Notes under the pieces: model-generated
Told to the model about the DNA's origin: nothing
What the model saw: only the letters and a program-made list of their open reading frames with translations
Database searches by the model: none
Program-made: the position numbers and the translations under genes
Shown here: positions 19,748-28,041 of the stretch, piece by piece
Position numbering within the stretch: position 1 is the stretch's first letter
Layout: each line of letters starts with the position of its first letter
DNA from: Sanguibacter hominis ATCC BAA-789
GTDB taxonomy: Bacteria; Actinomycetota; Actinomycetes; Actinomycetales; Cellulomonadaceae
DNA: 64,000 nt
NCBI RefSeq assembly: GCF_012396185.1
Contig: NZ_JAAXOW010000003.1
Location: 124,001 to 188,000, forward strand
Reading direction: 5' to 3'

Positions 19748-21184
19748 ATGCCCCAGAATGATCTGTCCTCGGTGGACGCTGCCCAGAACCAGGCAACGGC
19801 CCAGCCGAAGCCCCGCAAGGTCCCGCGCATCGTCGTCCTCGGCGGTGGCTCGGTCGGCCTGTACTCCGCCCGTCGTCTTCGCAAGCGTCTGGGGAAGCGC
19901 GAGGCGGCGATCGTCGTCGTCGACCCGCGTCCGTACATGACCTACGCGCCGTTCCTCCCGGAGGCCGCCGCCGGTTCGATCGACGGCCGTCACGTCGTCG
20001 CGCCACTGCGCCGCGCCCTGCGGAACGTCGACCTGCTCCAGGGCATGGTCACGGGCATCGCGCACGCCGACCGCAAGGTCACGATCCAGCCCGAGGGTGG
20101 CGAGGCGTACTCGATCACCTACGACCACCTCATCGTCGGTCTCGGCTCGGTCGCCCGCACGCTCCCCATCCCGGGGCTCGCAGAGCAGGCGATCGGCTTC
20201 AAGACGGTCGAGGAGGCCATCGCCGTCCGCAACCAGGTGCTCAACCGGATCGACGTCGCGTCGTCCACCTGGGACCCTGAGGCCCGCAAGCGCATGCTCA
20301 CGTTCGTCTTCGTCGGTGGCGGCTTCGCTGGCATCGAGGCGCTCGGCGAGGTCGAGGACATGGCTCGCGCCGCGGTCAAGTACTACCCCGAGCTCGACGC
20401 CGCCGACCTGCGCTTCGTGCTCGTCGAGGGCTCGCCCCGCATCCTCCCGGAGGTCTCCGAAGAGCTCGGCGGCTACACGCTCGAGGTGCTGCGCAAGCGC
20501 AACATCGAGATCCACCTGTCGACGTTCCTGAGCTCGTGCGACGACGGGCACGTCGTGCTGTCCAACAAGGTCGAGTTCGACGCCGACACGATCGTGTGGA
20601 CCGCGGGCGTCAAGGCCAACCCGGTCCTCCAGGACTCCGACCTGCCGCTCGACAAGCTCGGTCGCGTGACCTGCCTGCCGACGCTCCAGATCGTCGACGC
20701 CGAGGGCACGGTCGTGCCCGACGCGTGGGCCGCCGGCGACTGCGCCGCCGTCCCGGACCTGCTCAACCCGGGCATGTTCTGCCCGCCGAACGCCCAGCAC
20801 GCGATCCGCCAGGCGAACCACCTCGGTGACAACCTCGCCAAGGTGCTGCGCAGCGCGGAGCCGACCGAGTACAGCCACAAGAACGTCGGCGCCGTCGCGT
20901 CGCTCGGCATGTACAAGGGCGTCGCACAGATGTTCGGGCGCATCAAGGTCCGCGGCCCGCTCGCGTGGGTGCTGCACCGCACCTACCACGTCATGGCGAT
21001 GCCGACGTGGAACCGCAAGATCCGCATCATGGCCGGCTGGACAGGCGCGTTGTTCCTGCGCCGCGAGGTCATCTCGCTCGGTTCGATCCACGACCCGCGC
21101 GCGTCCTTCCGCGCCGCGTCGGCAGCACCGAAGCCCAAGCCCGACGCCGCGCCGGACTCCGCGGTGACGTCGCACGGCAAGTAG
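19748..21184 (+). CDS. ndh: Type II NADH dehydrogenase (NAD(P)/FAD-dependent oxidoreductase)
   Basis: 478 residues. A single-subunit, non-proton-pumping enzyme that passes electrons from NADH to menaquinone at the inner membrane face. FAD-binding RIVVLGGGSVGLYSARRL is near residue 27, the NADH-binding FVFVGGGFAGIEALGEVED near residue 183, and the FAD-contact segment WAAGDCAAVPD near residue 320. PPNAQHAIRQANHLGDNL and the amphipathic C-terminal part (WVLHRTYHVM to the end) are usual for membrane attachment in NDH-2. Starts leaderless and ends in an 18-bp perfect hairpin, so it is transcribed alone. Confidence 0.93.
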   Translation: MPQNDLSSVDAAQNQATAQPKPRKVPRIVVLGGGSVGLYSARRLRKRLGKREAAIVVVDPRPYMTYAPFLPEAAAGSIDGRHVVAPLRRALRNVDLLQGMVTGIAHADRKVTIQPEGGEAYSITYDHLIVGLGSVARTLPIPGLAEQAIGFKTVEEAIAVRNQVLNRIDVASSTWDPEARKRMLTFVFVGGGFAGIEALGEVEDMARAAVKYYPELDAADLRFVLVEGSPRILPEVSEELGGYTLEVLRKRNIEIHLSTFLSSCDDGHVVLSNKVEFDADTIVWTAGVKANPVLQDSDLPLDKLGRVTCLPTLQIVDAEGTVVPDAWAAGDCAAVPDLLNPGMFCPPNAQHAIRQANHLGDNLAKVLRSAEPTEYSHKNVGAVASLGMYKGVAQMFGRIKVRGPLAWVLHRTYHVMAMPTWNRKIRIMAGWTGALFLRREVISLGSIHDPRASFRAASAAPKPKPDAAPDSAVTSHGK

Positions 21185-21192
21185 TCACGCAC

Positions 21193-21231
21193 AGCGAGAG
21201 GGGACGGCCCGGCGGGCCGTCCCCTCTCGCT
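21193..21231 (+). terminator. Terminator after ndh
   Basis: Perfect 18-bp arms at 21193-21210 (AGCGAGAGGGGACGGCCC) and 21214-21231; 3-base loop. Confidence 0.88.
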
Positions 21232-21261
21232 ATGCTCGGGCGGTGCCGCCAGGGGTGGCAC

Positions 21262-21335
21262 GCCCCCGTAGCCCAACCGGCAGAGGCAGTCGGCTTAAAC
21301 CCGACCGAGTGTGGGTTCGAGTCCCACCGGGGGCA
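21262..21335 (+). tRNA. Class-I tRNA with UAA anticodon (would be scored as tRNA-Leu)
   Basis: A 74-base cloverleaf: acceptor GCCCCCG (21262-21268) with CGGGGGC (21328-21334) and discriminator A; D stem GCC/GGC; anticodon stem GTCGG/CCGAC with loop CTTAAAC, giving anticodon TAA at 21296-21298; five-base variable loop CGAGT; T arm GTGGG-TTCGAGT-CCCAC. CCA is not encoded directly after the discriminator base. A UAA anticodon reads the leucine codon UUA, but leucine tRNAs normally have a long variable arm (class II), which is absent here. What it is charged with, and whether it works in translation, cannot be told. Confidence 0.8.
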
Positions 21336-21387
21336 CACCACTTCGTGCACCGGTGTCTGCACAGCTGGATCGTCCGTCCGACGCCCC

Positions 21388-21418
21388 TTGACCTGGAGCG
21401 CGCTCCAGGTCTGACGAT
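21388..21418 (+). promoter_or_regulatory. MerR-type promoter/operator in front of the aldo-keto reductase gene
   Basis: -35 TTGACC (21388-21393) and a -10-like GACGAT (21413-21418) are separated by 19 bases, the long spacer typical of MerR-regulated promoters. A perfect 22-base palindrome (21390-21411, arms GACCTGGAGCG) fills the spacer. The predicted start point falls on the ATG at 21426, so the mRNA is probably leaderless. The MerR gene two positions downstream is the obvious regulator. Confidence 0.75.
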
Positions 21419-21425
21419 GGCTCGT

Positions 21426-22415
21426 ATGGAGAAGACGAGAACCGACCAGCAGACCACGCCAGCCGCCACGGCAGCGCTCCGGGAGACCGAGGGAGGCGTC
21501 GTCCTCGGGACGATGTACTACGGCACCCTCGTCGAGCCCGCACGCGCCTTCGCACTCCTCGACCAGTTCGTCGAGGCGGGCGGTGTCTGGCTCGACACCG
21601 CGAACTGCTACTCGTTCTGGACCGACCCGGCAGGCGTCGGCGGCGCGAGCGAGCGTGTGCTCGGTCAGTGGCTGCGCGCCAACCCGGGAGTGCGCGACGT
21701 CATCCGTATCGCGACGAAGGTGCGCCAGGACCCGCTCGTCCCGCACGTGTGGCCGGAGTCCGCCGAGGGCTTGTCCGCCGCCGCGATCGAACGCGGCGTC
21801 GCCGGCAGCCTCGAGCGTCTCGGCGTCGACCACGTCGACCTGCTGTGGGCGCACGCCGAGGACCGTGCCGTGCCGCTCGACGAGACGGTCGAGGCGTTCG
21901 GTGAGCTCGTCGAACGAGGTATCGCGAGGCGCGTCGGCGCCGCGAACCATGCGTCGTGGCGGGTCGAGCGAGCCCGCACGATCGCCACGAGCCGAGGGCT
22001 CGAACCATGGTCAGCGCTCCAGCTGCGGCACTCGCTCGCGCAGCCACGTCCAGGTGCGTGCCTGCCCGACCAGGGCCACCGCCTCCTCACTCCCGACGAC
22101 CTCGACCTCGCGCGCGCCGCCGAGATGAACGTCTGGGCGTACACGCCGCTCGTCCAGGGCGCGTACACCCGTGCCGACAAGCCCTTCCCGGACGCCTACG
22201 ACCACCCTGGCACGGCCCGCATCCTCGAGGCGCTCGACGTCGTGTCCCACGACGTCGGCGCGACACCCCACCAGGTCGTGCTCGCATGGCTGCTCCACCA
22301 AGGGATCGCGCCCATCGTCGGTGTCTCGCAGCCCGAACAGCTTACCGAGGCGCTCGATGCCCGCAGCCTCGTCCTCGACGACGCCCACATGGCATCGTTC
22401 GAGGAAGCCCGCTGA
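21426..22415 (+). CDS. Aldo/keto reductase family oxidoreductase
   Basis: About 329 residues. A (beta/alpha)8 NADPH-dependent reductase of aldehydes or ketones. Family features: LGTMYYGT, GGVWLDTANCY (catalytic Asp and Tyr of the tetrad), IATKVRQ (Lys), SLERLGVDHVDLLWAHAED (His) and the C-terminal cofactor segment IVGVSQPEQLTEAL. ATG 21426 is preferred because it coincides with the predicted transcription start; ATG 21417 (three codons longer) overlaps the -10 box. It is followed after 28 bases by a MerR regulator and likely co-transcribed; induction by an electrophile or redox stress is an inference from the promoter type. Confidence 0.88.
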   Translation: MEKTRTDQQTTPAATAALRETEGGVVLGTMYYGTLVEPARAFALLDQFVEAGGVWLDTANCYSFWTDPAGVGGASERVLGQWLRANPGVRDVIRIATKVRQDPLVPHVWPESAEGLSAAAIERGVAGSLERLGVDHVDLLWAHAEDRAVPLDETVEAFGELVERGIARRVGAANHASWRVERARTIATSRGLEPWSALQLRHSLAQPRPGACLPDQGHRLLTPDDLDLARAAEMNVWAYTPLVQGAYTRADKPFPDAYDHPGTARILEALDVVSHDVGATPHQVVLAWLLHQGIAPIVGVSQPEQLTEALDARSLVLDDAHMASFEEAR

Positions 22416-22443
22416 CCGGGACGGCAAGCAGGGGAGGACCACC

Positions 22444-22851
22444 ATGACGACGACGATCACGCCCGCCGAGGCGGCCGAACGTACCGGGCTCACGCTCGAC
22501 ACCCTCCGCTACTACGAGCGCGAAGGTCTCGTCGGTCCCGTCGGCCGCTCGCCGGGTGGTCACCGCGCGTACTCGGAGGACGACCTGTTCTGGGTCGGGC
22601 TCGTCACGTGCTTGCGCGACGCCGGGCTCGGCATCGCAGAGCTGCGCGAGTTCACGGCACTCCTGCGCAGCAGCGGACCGAGCGTGGACCGGGTCGAGTT
22701 CCTCGTCCGCCACCGCGCCGAGCTCGAGCGCCGCGCGAGGAGCATCGCCGCGGCGATGACGGTCCTCGACGAGAAGATCGCCTACTACTCGGCCTCAGCC
22801 GCCGCCCCGCAGGCCGGGAACACTCAGGCGACGTCCAGCGCTGGCACATAG
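22444..22851 (+). CDS. MerR family transcriptional regulator
   Basis: 135 residues. Winged HTH MerR domain at the N-terminus (TPAEAAERTGLTLDTLRYYEREGLVGPVGRSPGGHRAYSEDD split over residues 4-45), followed by the dimerisation coiled coil (VEFLVRHRAELERRARSIAAAMTVLDEKIAYY). The C-terminal tail has no Cys, so a metal or thiol sensor of the SoxR/CueR kind is not evident; it resembles the AdhR/NmlR-like group in length, but those usually hold a Cys. ATG at 22444 follows GGGGAGGA. It most likely acts on the dyad at 21390-21411 and so controls itself and the aldo-keto reductase. Confidence 0.92.
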   Translation: MTTTITPAEAAERTGLTLDTLRYYEREGLVGPVGRSPGGHRAYSEDDLFWVGLVTCLRDAGLGIAELREFTALLRSSGPSVDRVEFLVRHRAELERRARSIAAAMTVLDEKIAYYSASAAAPQAGNTQATSSAGT

Positions 22852-22982
22852 GATCGGCAGACGCGGCGCGCAGGCGCGGACGTTCCCGGCAGGTGCCGGG
22901 AACGGATCGCCACCCTCGTGCGTTCAGCGTGCAGGGGCGTCATCCAGACGCTTCGTGAACACACCCGGCCCCTGGAGGACCA

Positions 22983-23792
22983 GTGTCCAACCCCGCCTTC
23001 GGATCCAACCCCGTCTTCGCCGACCCGGTGAAGCGCCGCGGCGAGGCTTCCGTCAGCCCTGCGACCCTCGACGCGATGTACGGAGCGCCGTCCGCCACGC
23101 CGGTGCAGACGAACCGCATGACGTACGACGACGTCATCGTGAAGACCGGCGGCCTGCTCGCGCTGCTCGCGATCGTCGCCGCCATCACCTGGCAGCTCAC
23201 CGACACGATGCCCGGCCTGTACCTCGTCGGCCTCGGTGTCGGGTTCGTGCTGGCCCTCGTCAACATCTTCAAGAAGACCCCGAGCCCCGCGCTCATCACC
23301 GCGTACGCCGTCGCCGAGGGCGTGTTCCTCGGTGGCCTGAGCGCCATCCTCGACAGCGTGTACCCGGGCATCGCCATGCAGGCGCTCATCGCGACGGTCG
23401 TCACCGCAGGCGTGACCCTCGCCCTGTTCACGTCGGGCAAGGTGCGCGTGACACCCAAGGCCACGAAGATCTTCCTCGTCGCGATGATCGGCTACGCGGT
23501 GTTCAGCCTCGTCAACCTGGGCATGATGCTGTTCGGTGCGACCGATTCCGCGTGGGGCATGCGCTCCGACATCACGATCGGCGGCATGCCGCTCGGCGTC
23601 GTCATCGGCGCGCTCGCCGTCGTGCTCGCCGCGTACTCGCTCGTCATGGACTTCGACTCCATCAAGCGCGGCGTCGAGTCCGGTGCTCCGCGCATCTTCT
23701 CGTGGAGCGCAGCGTTCGGTCTGATCGTCACGCTCGTGTGGCTCTACACCGAGTTCCTCCGCATCTTCGCGCTCCTGTCCGGGCGCGACTGA
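22983..23792 (+). CDS. Bax inhibitor-1/YccA family membrane protein
   Basis: 269 residues with seven hydrophobic helices after a roughly 45-residue cytoplasmic start (SNPAFGSNPVFADP resembles the usual actinobacterial opening). The series KTGGLLALLAIVAAITW, PGLYLVGLGVGFVLALVNIF, ALITAYAVAEGVFLGGLSAIL and MDFDSIKRGVESGAPRIFSWSAAFGLIVTLVWLYTEFLRI (in pieces) matches the Bax1-I family; the conserved acidic Asp/Glu near DFDSI are the pH-sensing pair known from BsYetJ. Probable calcium leak or stress-related membrane protein. GTG at 22983 is preceded by GGAGG. Confidence 0.9.
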   Translation: MSNPAFGSNPVFADPVKRRGEASVSPATLDAMYGAPSATPVQTNRMTYDDVIVKTGGLLALLAIVAAITWQLTDTMPGLYLVGLGVGFVLALVNIFKKTPSPALITAYAVAEGVFLGGLSAILDSVYPGIAMQALIATVVTAGVTLALFTSGKVRVTPKATKIFLVAMIGYAVFSLVNLGMMLFGATDSAWGMRSDITIGGMPLGVVIGALAVVLAAYSLVMDFDSIKRGVESGAPRIFSWSAAFGLIVTLVWLYTEFLRIFALLSGRD

Positions 23793-23824
23793 CCGACCCG
23801 TCTGCGACGCTCCTGCGGGCGTCC

Positions 23825-23830
23825 TAGGCT
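23825..23830 (+). promoter_or_regulatory. -10 box upstream of the FKBP gene
   Basis: TAGGCT lies 48 bases before the ATG at 23879; the leader carries GAGAGG as ribosome binding site. Confidence 0.5.
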
Positions 23831-23878
23831 TGACCACGGTCGCGCTCCTGCGCGCCCGTCCGACGACGAGAGGCAGTC

Positions 23879-24280
23879 ATGGCTTCACTTCCCCAGGCGT
23901 CCGGTGGCTTCGGCGACAAGCCGGTCCTGACCTTCCCCGACGCAGCAGCTCCTGAAGAGCTCGAGATCCAGGTGCTCGTCCAGGGCTCCGGCGACACCGT
24001 CGAGGCTGGCAACACCATCGTCGTGAACTACCTGGGTCAGACCTGGGGCGGTCACGTCTTCGACAACTCCTACGACCGCGGCGCGTCGATCGACTTCCCG
24101 ATCGGTGTCGGCGCCGTCATCGGCGGCTGGGACCAGGGCCTCGTCGGCCAGCAGGTCGGCTCCCGCGTCCTGCTGTCGATCCCGCCGCACCACGGCTACG
24201 GCTCGCGCGGAGTGCCGCAGGCCGGCATCGGTGGCGACGACGTGCTCGTCTTCGTCGTCGACATCCTCGGCGTCGGCTGA
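23879..24280 (+). CDS. FKBP-type peptidyl-prolyl cis-trans isomerase
   Basis: 133 residues, cytoplasmic single-domain FKBP that speeds proline isomerisation. Landmark motifs: VVNYLGQTWGGHVFDNSYDRG, FPIGVGAVIGGWDQGLVGQQVGSR (in two pieces) with the active-site Trp, LLSIPPHHGYGSRG and the end DVLVFVVDILGVG. No signal peptide or extra domain. A perfect hairpin follows, so it is a single-gene unit. Confidence 0.95.
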   Translation: MASLPQASGGFGDKPVLTFPDAAAPEELEIQVLVQGSGDTVEAGNTIVVNYLGQTWGGHVFDNSYDRGASIDFPIGVGAVIGGWDQGLVGQQVGSRVLLSIPPHHGYGSRGVPQAGIGGDDVLVFVVDILGVG

Positions 24281-24293
24281 CATACCCGCTGCA

Positions 24294-24333
24294 CGCGCAG
24301 GGCCGGACCTCGACAGAGGTCCGGCCCTGCGCG
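24294..24333 (+). terminator. Terminator after the FKBP gene
   Basis: Perfect 18-bp arms at 24294-24311 (CGCGCAGGGCCGGACCTC) and 24316-24333; loop GACA. Confidence 0.88.
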
Positions 24334-24373
24334 CGTCCGAGCTCGCTGCGAGCCCCGACGGTCAGCGGCCCAC

Positions 24374-24385
24374 TATCGTGGCCGC
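24374..24385 (+). promoter_or_regulatory. Leaderless promoter of the LLM oxidoreductase gene
   Basis: -10 box TATCGT (24374-24379), six bases, then ATG at 24386. Confidence 0.6.
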
Positions 24386-25303
24386 ATGCGAGTTGGCGTC
24401 TGCATCCTTCCCCAGTACCGGTGGCCCGAGGCCGCACCCATGTGGCGTGAGGTCGAGGACCTCGGCTTCGATCACGCATGGACGTACGACCACCTCGCAT
24501 GGCGCACCCTCGCCGGCGAACCCTGGTTCGCGACCGTCCCGACCCTGACCGCGGCCGCGCTCGCGACCGAGCACATCCCGCTCGGCACGTTCGTCGCCTC
24601 ACCCAACTACCGGCACCCCGTGACGTGCGCGAAGGACGTCATGACGCTCGACGACATGTCCGGCGGACGCCTCCTGCTCGGCATCGGCGCAGGAGGCCGC
24701 GGCTTCGACGCCGCCGTCCTCGGCCAGGACGAGCTCACCCCTGGGCAGCGCGTGCGCCGCCTCGACGAGTTCTGCGGCCTGCTCACGACGATGCTGACCC
24801 AGCCCGTCACTGACCACGTCGGCGAGTTCTACACCGCCGTCGACGCCCGCACGTTCCCCGGCCCGCTCGACGGCCCGCCGCCCCTGCTCGTCGCTGCCAA
24901 CGGCCCGCGCGCGCTCGACGTCGCCGTGCGCCACGGCAGCGGCTGGGTCACGACCGGCCTCGAGGACATGGAGTCCGAAGAAGCGTGGTGGGAGGGCCTC
25001 GCGATGCTCACCGGTCGTCTCGACGAGGCGCTCGTGCGTGGTGGCCGTGAGGACGCGGTCGAGAACCACGAGCTGTTCCCGCGGTACCTCTCGCTCGACT
25101 CCTTCACCTTCTCGCTCGGCCCTGCAGGCGACGGCGGCCGCCTCGCGGGCGTCGCCCGGCTCGAGCACATGGTCGGCCGTGCGGCCGAGCTCGGCTTCAC
25201 CGACGTCGTCGTGCACCGGCCGCGTCCCGACGGGCTGTACGCGGGAGACCCGGCGATCCTCGCCGAGGTCGCCGACGCTCTGCCGCGGCTGCGCGCGCTC
25301 TGA
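24386..25303 (+). CDS. LLM-class (luciferase-like) flavin/F420-dependent oxidoreductase
   Basis: 305 residues with the TIM-barrel of the bacterial luciferase/F420 reductase superfamily. Seen: MRVGVCILPQYRWPEAAPMWREVEDLGFDHAWTYDHL (in two pieces), the SPNYRHPVTCAKDVMTLDDMSGGRLLLGIGAGG block with the conserved GR(L/F)LGIGAG cofactor loop, PPPLLVAANGPRALDVAVRHGSGW, and the HRPRP end. Substrate unknown. F420 use is likely in an actinobacterium but FMN cannot be excluded. Convergent with the methyltransferase gene, 15 bases apart. Confidence 0.87.
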   Translation: MRVGVCILPQYRWPEAAPMWREVEDLGFDHAWTYDHLAWRTLAGEPWFATVPTLTAAALATEHIPLGTFVASPNYRHPVTCAKDVMTLDDMSGGRLLLGIGAGGRGFDAAVLGQDELTPGQRVRRLDEFCGLLTTMLTQPVTDHVGEFYTAVDARTFPGPLDGPPPLLVAANGPRALDVAVRHGSGWVTTGLEDMESEEAWWEGLAMLTGRLDEALVRGGREDAVENHELFPRYLSLDSFTFSLGPAGDGGRLAGVARLEHMVGRAAELGFTDVVVHRPRPDGLYAGDPAILAEVADALPRLRAL

Positions 25304-25318
25304 CGCCCGGAACGCCCG

Positions 25319-26494
25319 CTACCGGCGCACAGACCTCGTCACGGTGAACTTGGGGTTCTGCCCCGCGTGCGTCGTCGGGCCGACGACACGACCCAGCTCG
25401 CCGCGGTACCGCAGGGGACTGTTGAAGACCGTCCAGAGGACGCCGCCCGGGCGCAGGACGCGCGCGGCCGCGCGGAACATCGCCGACGCGATGTCCGTGC
25501 TGAGCGCGGCCCCGGCGTGGAACGGCGGGTTGCACACGACCACGTCGACGCTCGCGTCCGGAACCGACGCCGCGACGTCGTCGCGCAGCACCACGACCCG
25601 GTCGCCGACGCCGTTCGCGCGCGCCGTGAGACCCGCCGAGGCGACCGCGGCGGCAGACCGGTCGGTCGCCGTCACGCGAGCCGACGGCACCGCGCGCGCG
25701 ACGGCCGCCGCGAGCAGCCCCGTGCCGCAGCCGAGGTCGAGCGCCGTACCGCCCTCGGGCAGGTCCGCCGCGACGTCGTCGAGGAACGTCAGCAGGAAGC
25801 GCGTGCCGATGTCGAGGCTCGTCCCCGCGAACGCGGCGCCGTGCGCGACGACGGTGAGCCCGACGTCACCGTGGTGCACCGACCTCGGGAACGGGACGGT
25901 GCCTGCGTCAGCCGGGCGGGGGGAGCGCGCGACGAGCGCGCGCGACTTGCCGTGCGCGAGCGTCGCGCGCACGTCGTCGAACCGGGCTGCGAGCACGTCG
26001 TTCATGCTGCGGCTCATGTGCTTGAGGCGACCCGTCGCGAGGAACGTGACGTCCGGCGCCGCGTGGTCGGCGACGAGCGCCGCCGTCTCGGCGAGCGCGT
26101 CGAGCGCGCGAGGGAGCCGGGCGAGCACGAGGCGCGCGCCCGTGACGACCGACGGCGTGAGCACGGGCTCGACCCGAAGGTCGGGCGCGAGGCGGGGCAG
26201 GTCCGCGCCGTCGACCCGCGCGGCGTTCGCGAGGATCGCGCGCTCGCTCGTGACCGCGTCCGTGTGCACGCGCACGCCCCGCGCGCCGAGCGCGATCGCG
26301 CCGAGCGCGATCGCTCCGTACGCGTCGTCGAGCACGACGACCTCGCCCGGCCGGGATGCCGCGATCAGCGGGGCGGCCTCCGCGAGGAGGAGACGGTCGG
26401 CGGCGTCGACCGCGACCAGGTCGCCCTCGACGTCGGGCCAGCGGCTCAGGCCGTCCAGGACGGCGTCGACGGCGGGCGGCAGGACGAGCGGCAT
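25319..26494 (-). CDS. RsmC/RlmG-like class I methyltransferase
   Basis: 391 residues in two halves, as in RsmC and RlmG which methylate a guanine N2 in ribosomal RNA. The N-terminal half is a degenerate methyltransferase-like fold (VVVLDDAYGAIALG near residue 55). The C-terminal half is active: ALDLGCGTGLLAAAVA for SAM (about residue 250) and the base-flipping motif VVVCNPPFHAG (about 325). A perfect 15-bp tandem duplication (26283-26297, 26298-26312) repeats the five residues GAIAL. The actual rRNA target cannot be assigned. A weak leaderless-type -10 (GAGAAT, seven bases before the ATG) is possible. Confidence 0.85.
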   Translation of the reverse strand: MPLVLPPAVDAVLDGLSRWPDVEGDLVAVDAADRLLLAEAAPLIAASRPGEVVVLDDAYGAIALGAIALGARGVRVHTDAVTSERAILANAARVDGADLPRLAPDLRVEPVLTPSVVTGARLVLARLPRALDALAETAALVADHAAPDVTFLATGRLKHMSRSMNDVLAARFDDVRATLAHGKSRALVARSPRPADAGTVPFPRSVHHGDVGLTVVAHGAAFAGTSLDIGTRFLLTFLDDVAADLPEGGTALDLGCGTGLLAAAVARAVPSARVTATDRSAAAVASAGLTARANGVGDRVVVLRDDVAASVPDASVDVVVCNPPFHAGAALSTDIASAMFRAAARVLRPGGVLWTVFNSPLRYRGELGRVVGPTTHAGQNPKFTVTRSVRR

Positions 26495-26558
26495 GGTCTC
26501 GATTCTCCCGCACTCCGGACGGCCCGGACGCGGGGCCGCGGGGCAGTGGCCGAGCCGC

Positions 26559-26570
26559 TAGCGTGGGCGC
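26559..26570 (+). promoter_or_regulatory. Leaderless promoter of the cbs gene
   Basis: -10 box TAGCGT (26559-26564), six bases, then ATG at 26571. Confidence 0.6.
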
Positions 26571-27977
26571 ATGAAGTTTGCCGAGCACGTCAGCGAGCTG
26601 GTCGGGAACACCCCTCTCGTCCGGCTGAACACCGTCACCGCGGGCCTGTCCGCGACCATCCTCGCCAAGGTCGAGTACCTCAACCCCGGCGGCTCCATCA
26701 AGGACCGCATCGCGCTGCGCATCATCGAGGCTGCGGAGGCGTCAGGAGAGCTGCAGCCGGGCGGCACGATCGTCGAGCCGACGAGCGGCAACACGGGCGT
26801 CGGCCTCGCGATGGTCGCGCAGCGCAAGGGCTACCGCTGCGTGTTCGTGTGCCCGGACAAGGTGAGCCAGGACAAGCGCGACGTGCTCGCCGCGTACGGT
26901 GCCGAGGTCGTCGTCACCCCGACGTCCGTCGCGCCCGACGACCCGAGCTCGTACTACTCGGTCTCCGACCGGATCGTCCGCGAGACGCCTGGTGCGTGGA
27001 AGCCTGACCAGTACTCCAACCTCAACGGACCGGCCTCGCACTACGCGACGACCGGGCCCGAGATCTGGGCGGACACGGACGGGCGGATCACCCACCTCGT
27101 CGCCGGTGTCGGCACGGGCGGGACGATTACCGGCACGGGCCGCTTCCTGCGCGAGGCGTCCGCCAGCCGCGCTCCCGAGGCCGGCGGCGAGGTCCAGATC
27201 GTCGGCGCGGACCCCGAGGGTTCCGTGTACTCGGGCGGGACTGGCCGGCCGTACCTCGTCGAGGGCGTCGGCGAGGACTTCTGGCCGAAGGCCTACGACC
27301 CGGCCGTCCCGCACGAGATCATCGCCGTCTCCGACGCCGACTCGTTCGCGATGACCCGGCGCCTCGCGCTCGAGGAGGCGCTCCTCGTCGGGGGCTCGTG
27401 CGGGATGGCCGTCGAGGCCGCGCTGCGCCTCGCCCGCCGCCTCGAGGACGAGGACCCGCAGGCCGCGGAGCGGGCCGTGATCGTCGTGCTGCTGCCCGAC
27501 TCGGGACGCGGGTACATGTCGAAGATCTTCTCCGACACGTGGATGCGCTCGTACGGGTTCCTCGACGCGGGAGACGGCGTGACCGCCGGCGACGTGCTGC
27601 GCGGCAAGGCGGGCGACCTGCCCGCGCTCGTGCACACGCACCCGACCGAGACGGTGCGCGACGCGATCGAGATCCTGCGCGAGTTCGGCGTCTCGCAGAT
27701 GCCGGTCGTGCTCGCGGAGCCGCCCGTCGTCATCGGTGAGGTCGCAGGCTCGGTGAGCGAGCGCGACCTGCTCGACGCGGTGTTCTCCGGGCGGGCGCAG
27801 CTGACCGACACCGTCGGTGCGCACATGGCCCCGGCCCTGCCGAAGATCGGCTCGGGCGAGCCGCTCGAGGCGGTCCGGGCGGCGCTCCACGACGCGGACG
27901 CGCTCATGGTGGTCGACGACGGGCACCCCGTGGGCGTGCTCACGCGGCACGACCTGCTGGGATATCTCGCAGGCTGA
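26571..27977 (+). CDS. cbs: Cystathionine beta-synthase with C-terminal CBS pair
   Basis: 468 residues. The PLP enzyme joins homocysteine and serine to cystathionine in transsulfuration. PLP Lys44 lies in NPGGSIKDRIALR; TSGNTG (about 65-70) and GVGTGGTITGTGR (about 182) bind cofactor phosphate and substrate. After the catalytic core, a tandem CBS-domain module (about 340-468; VLRGKAGDLPALVHTHPTET and VGVLTRHDLLGYLAG) may bind adenosyl compounds. The length and CBS pair separate it from plain cysteine synthases. It precedes a cystathionine gamma-synthase/lyase gene, as with Rv1077 and Rv1079 in M. tuberculosis. Confidence 0.94.
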   Translation: MKFAEHVSELVGNTPLVRLNTVTAGLSATILAKVEYLNPGGSIKDRIALRIIEAAEASGELQPGGTIVEPTSGNTGVGLAMVAQRKGYRCVFVCPDKVSQDKRDVLAAYGAEVVVTPTSVAPDDPSSYYSVSDRIVRETPGAWKPDQYSNLNGPASHYATTGPEIWADTDGRITHLVAGVGTGGTITGTGRFLREASASRAPEAGGEVQIVGADPEGSVYSGGTGRPYLVEGVGEDFWPKAYDPAVPHEIIAVSDADSFAMTRRLALEEALLVGGSCGMAVEAALRLARRLEDEDPQAAERAVIVVLLPDSGRGYMSKIFSDTWMRSYGFLDAGDGVTAGDVLRGKAGDLPALVHTHPTETVRDAIEILREFGVSQMPVVLAEPPVVIGEVAGSVSERDLLDAVFSGRAQLTDTVGAHMAPALPKIGSGEPLEAVRAALHDADALMVVDDGHPVGVLTRHDLLGYLAG

Positions 27978-28041
27978 GCCGCGCGTCGTCTCACGTGCTG
28001 GCGCGACACGCCCTTCCTGGGCCCGTGTCAGTGCGTCCGCG

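Noticed and set aside
21262-21335. tRNA as an ochre suppressor
   Set aside because: The anticodon is UAA, which pairs with UUA; an ochre suppressor would need UUA as anticodon.
21262-21426. tRNA as an integration attachment site
   Set aside because: No integrase gene and no repeat of the tRNA 3' end was found in the flanking region.
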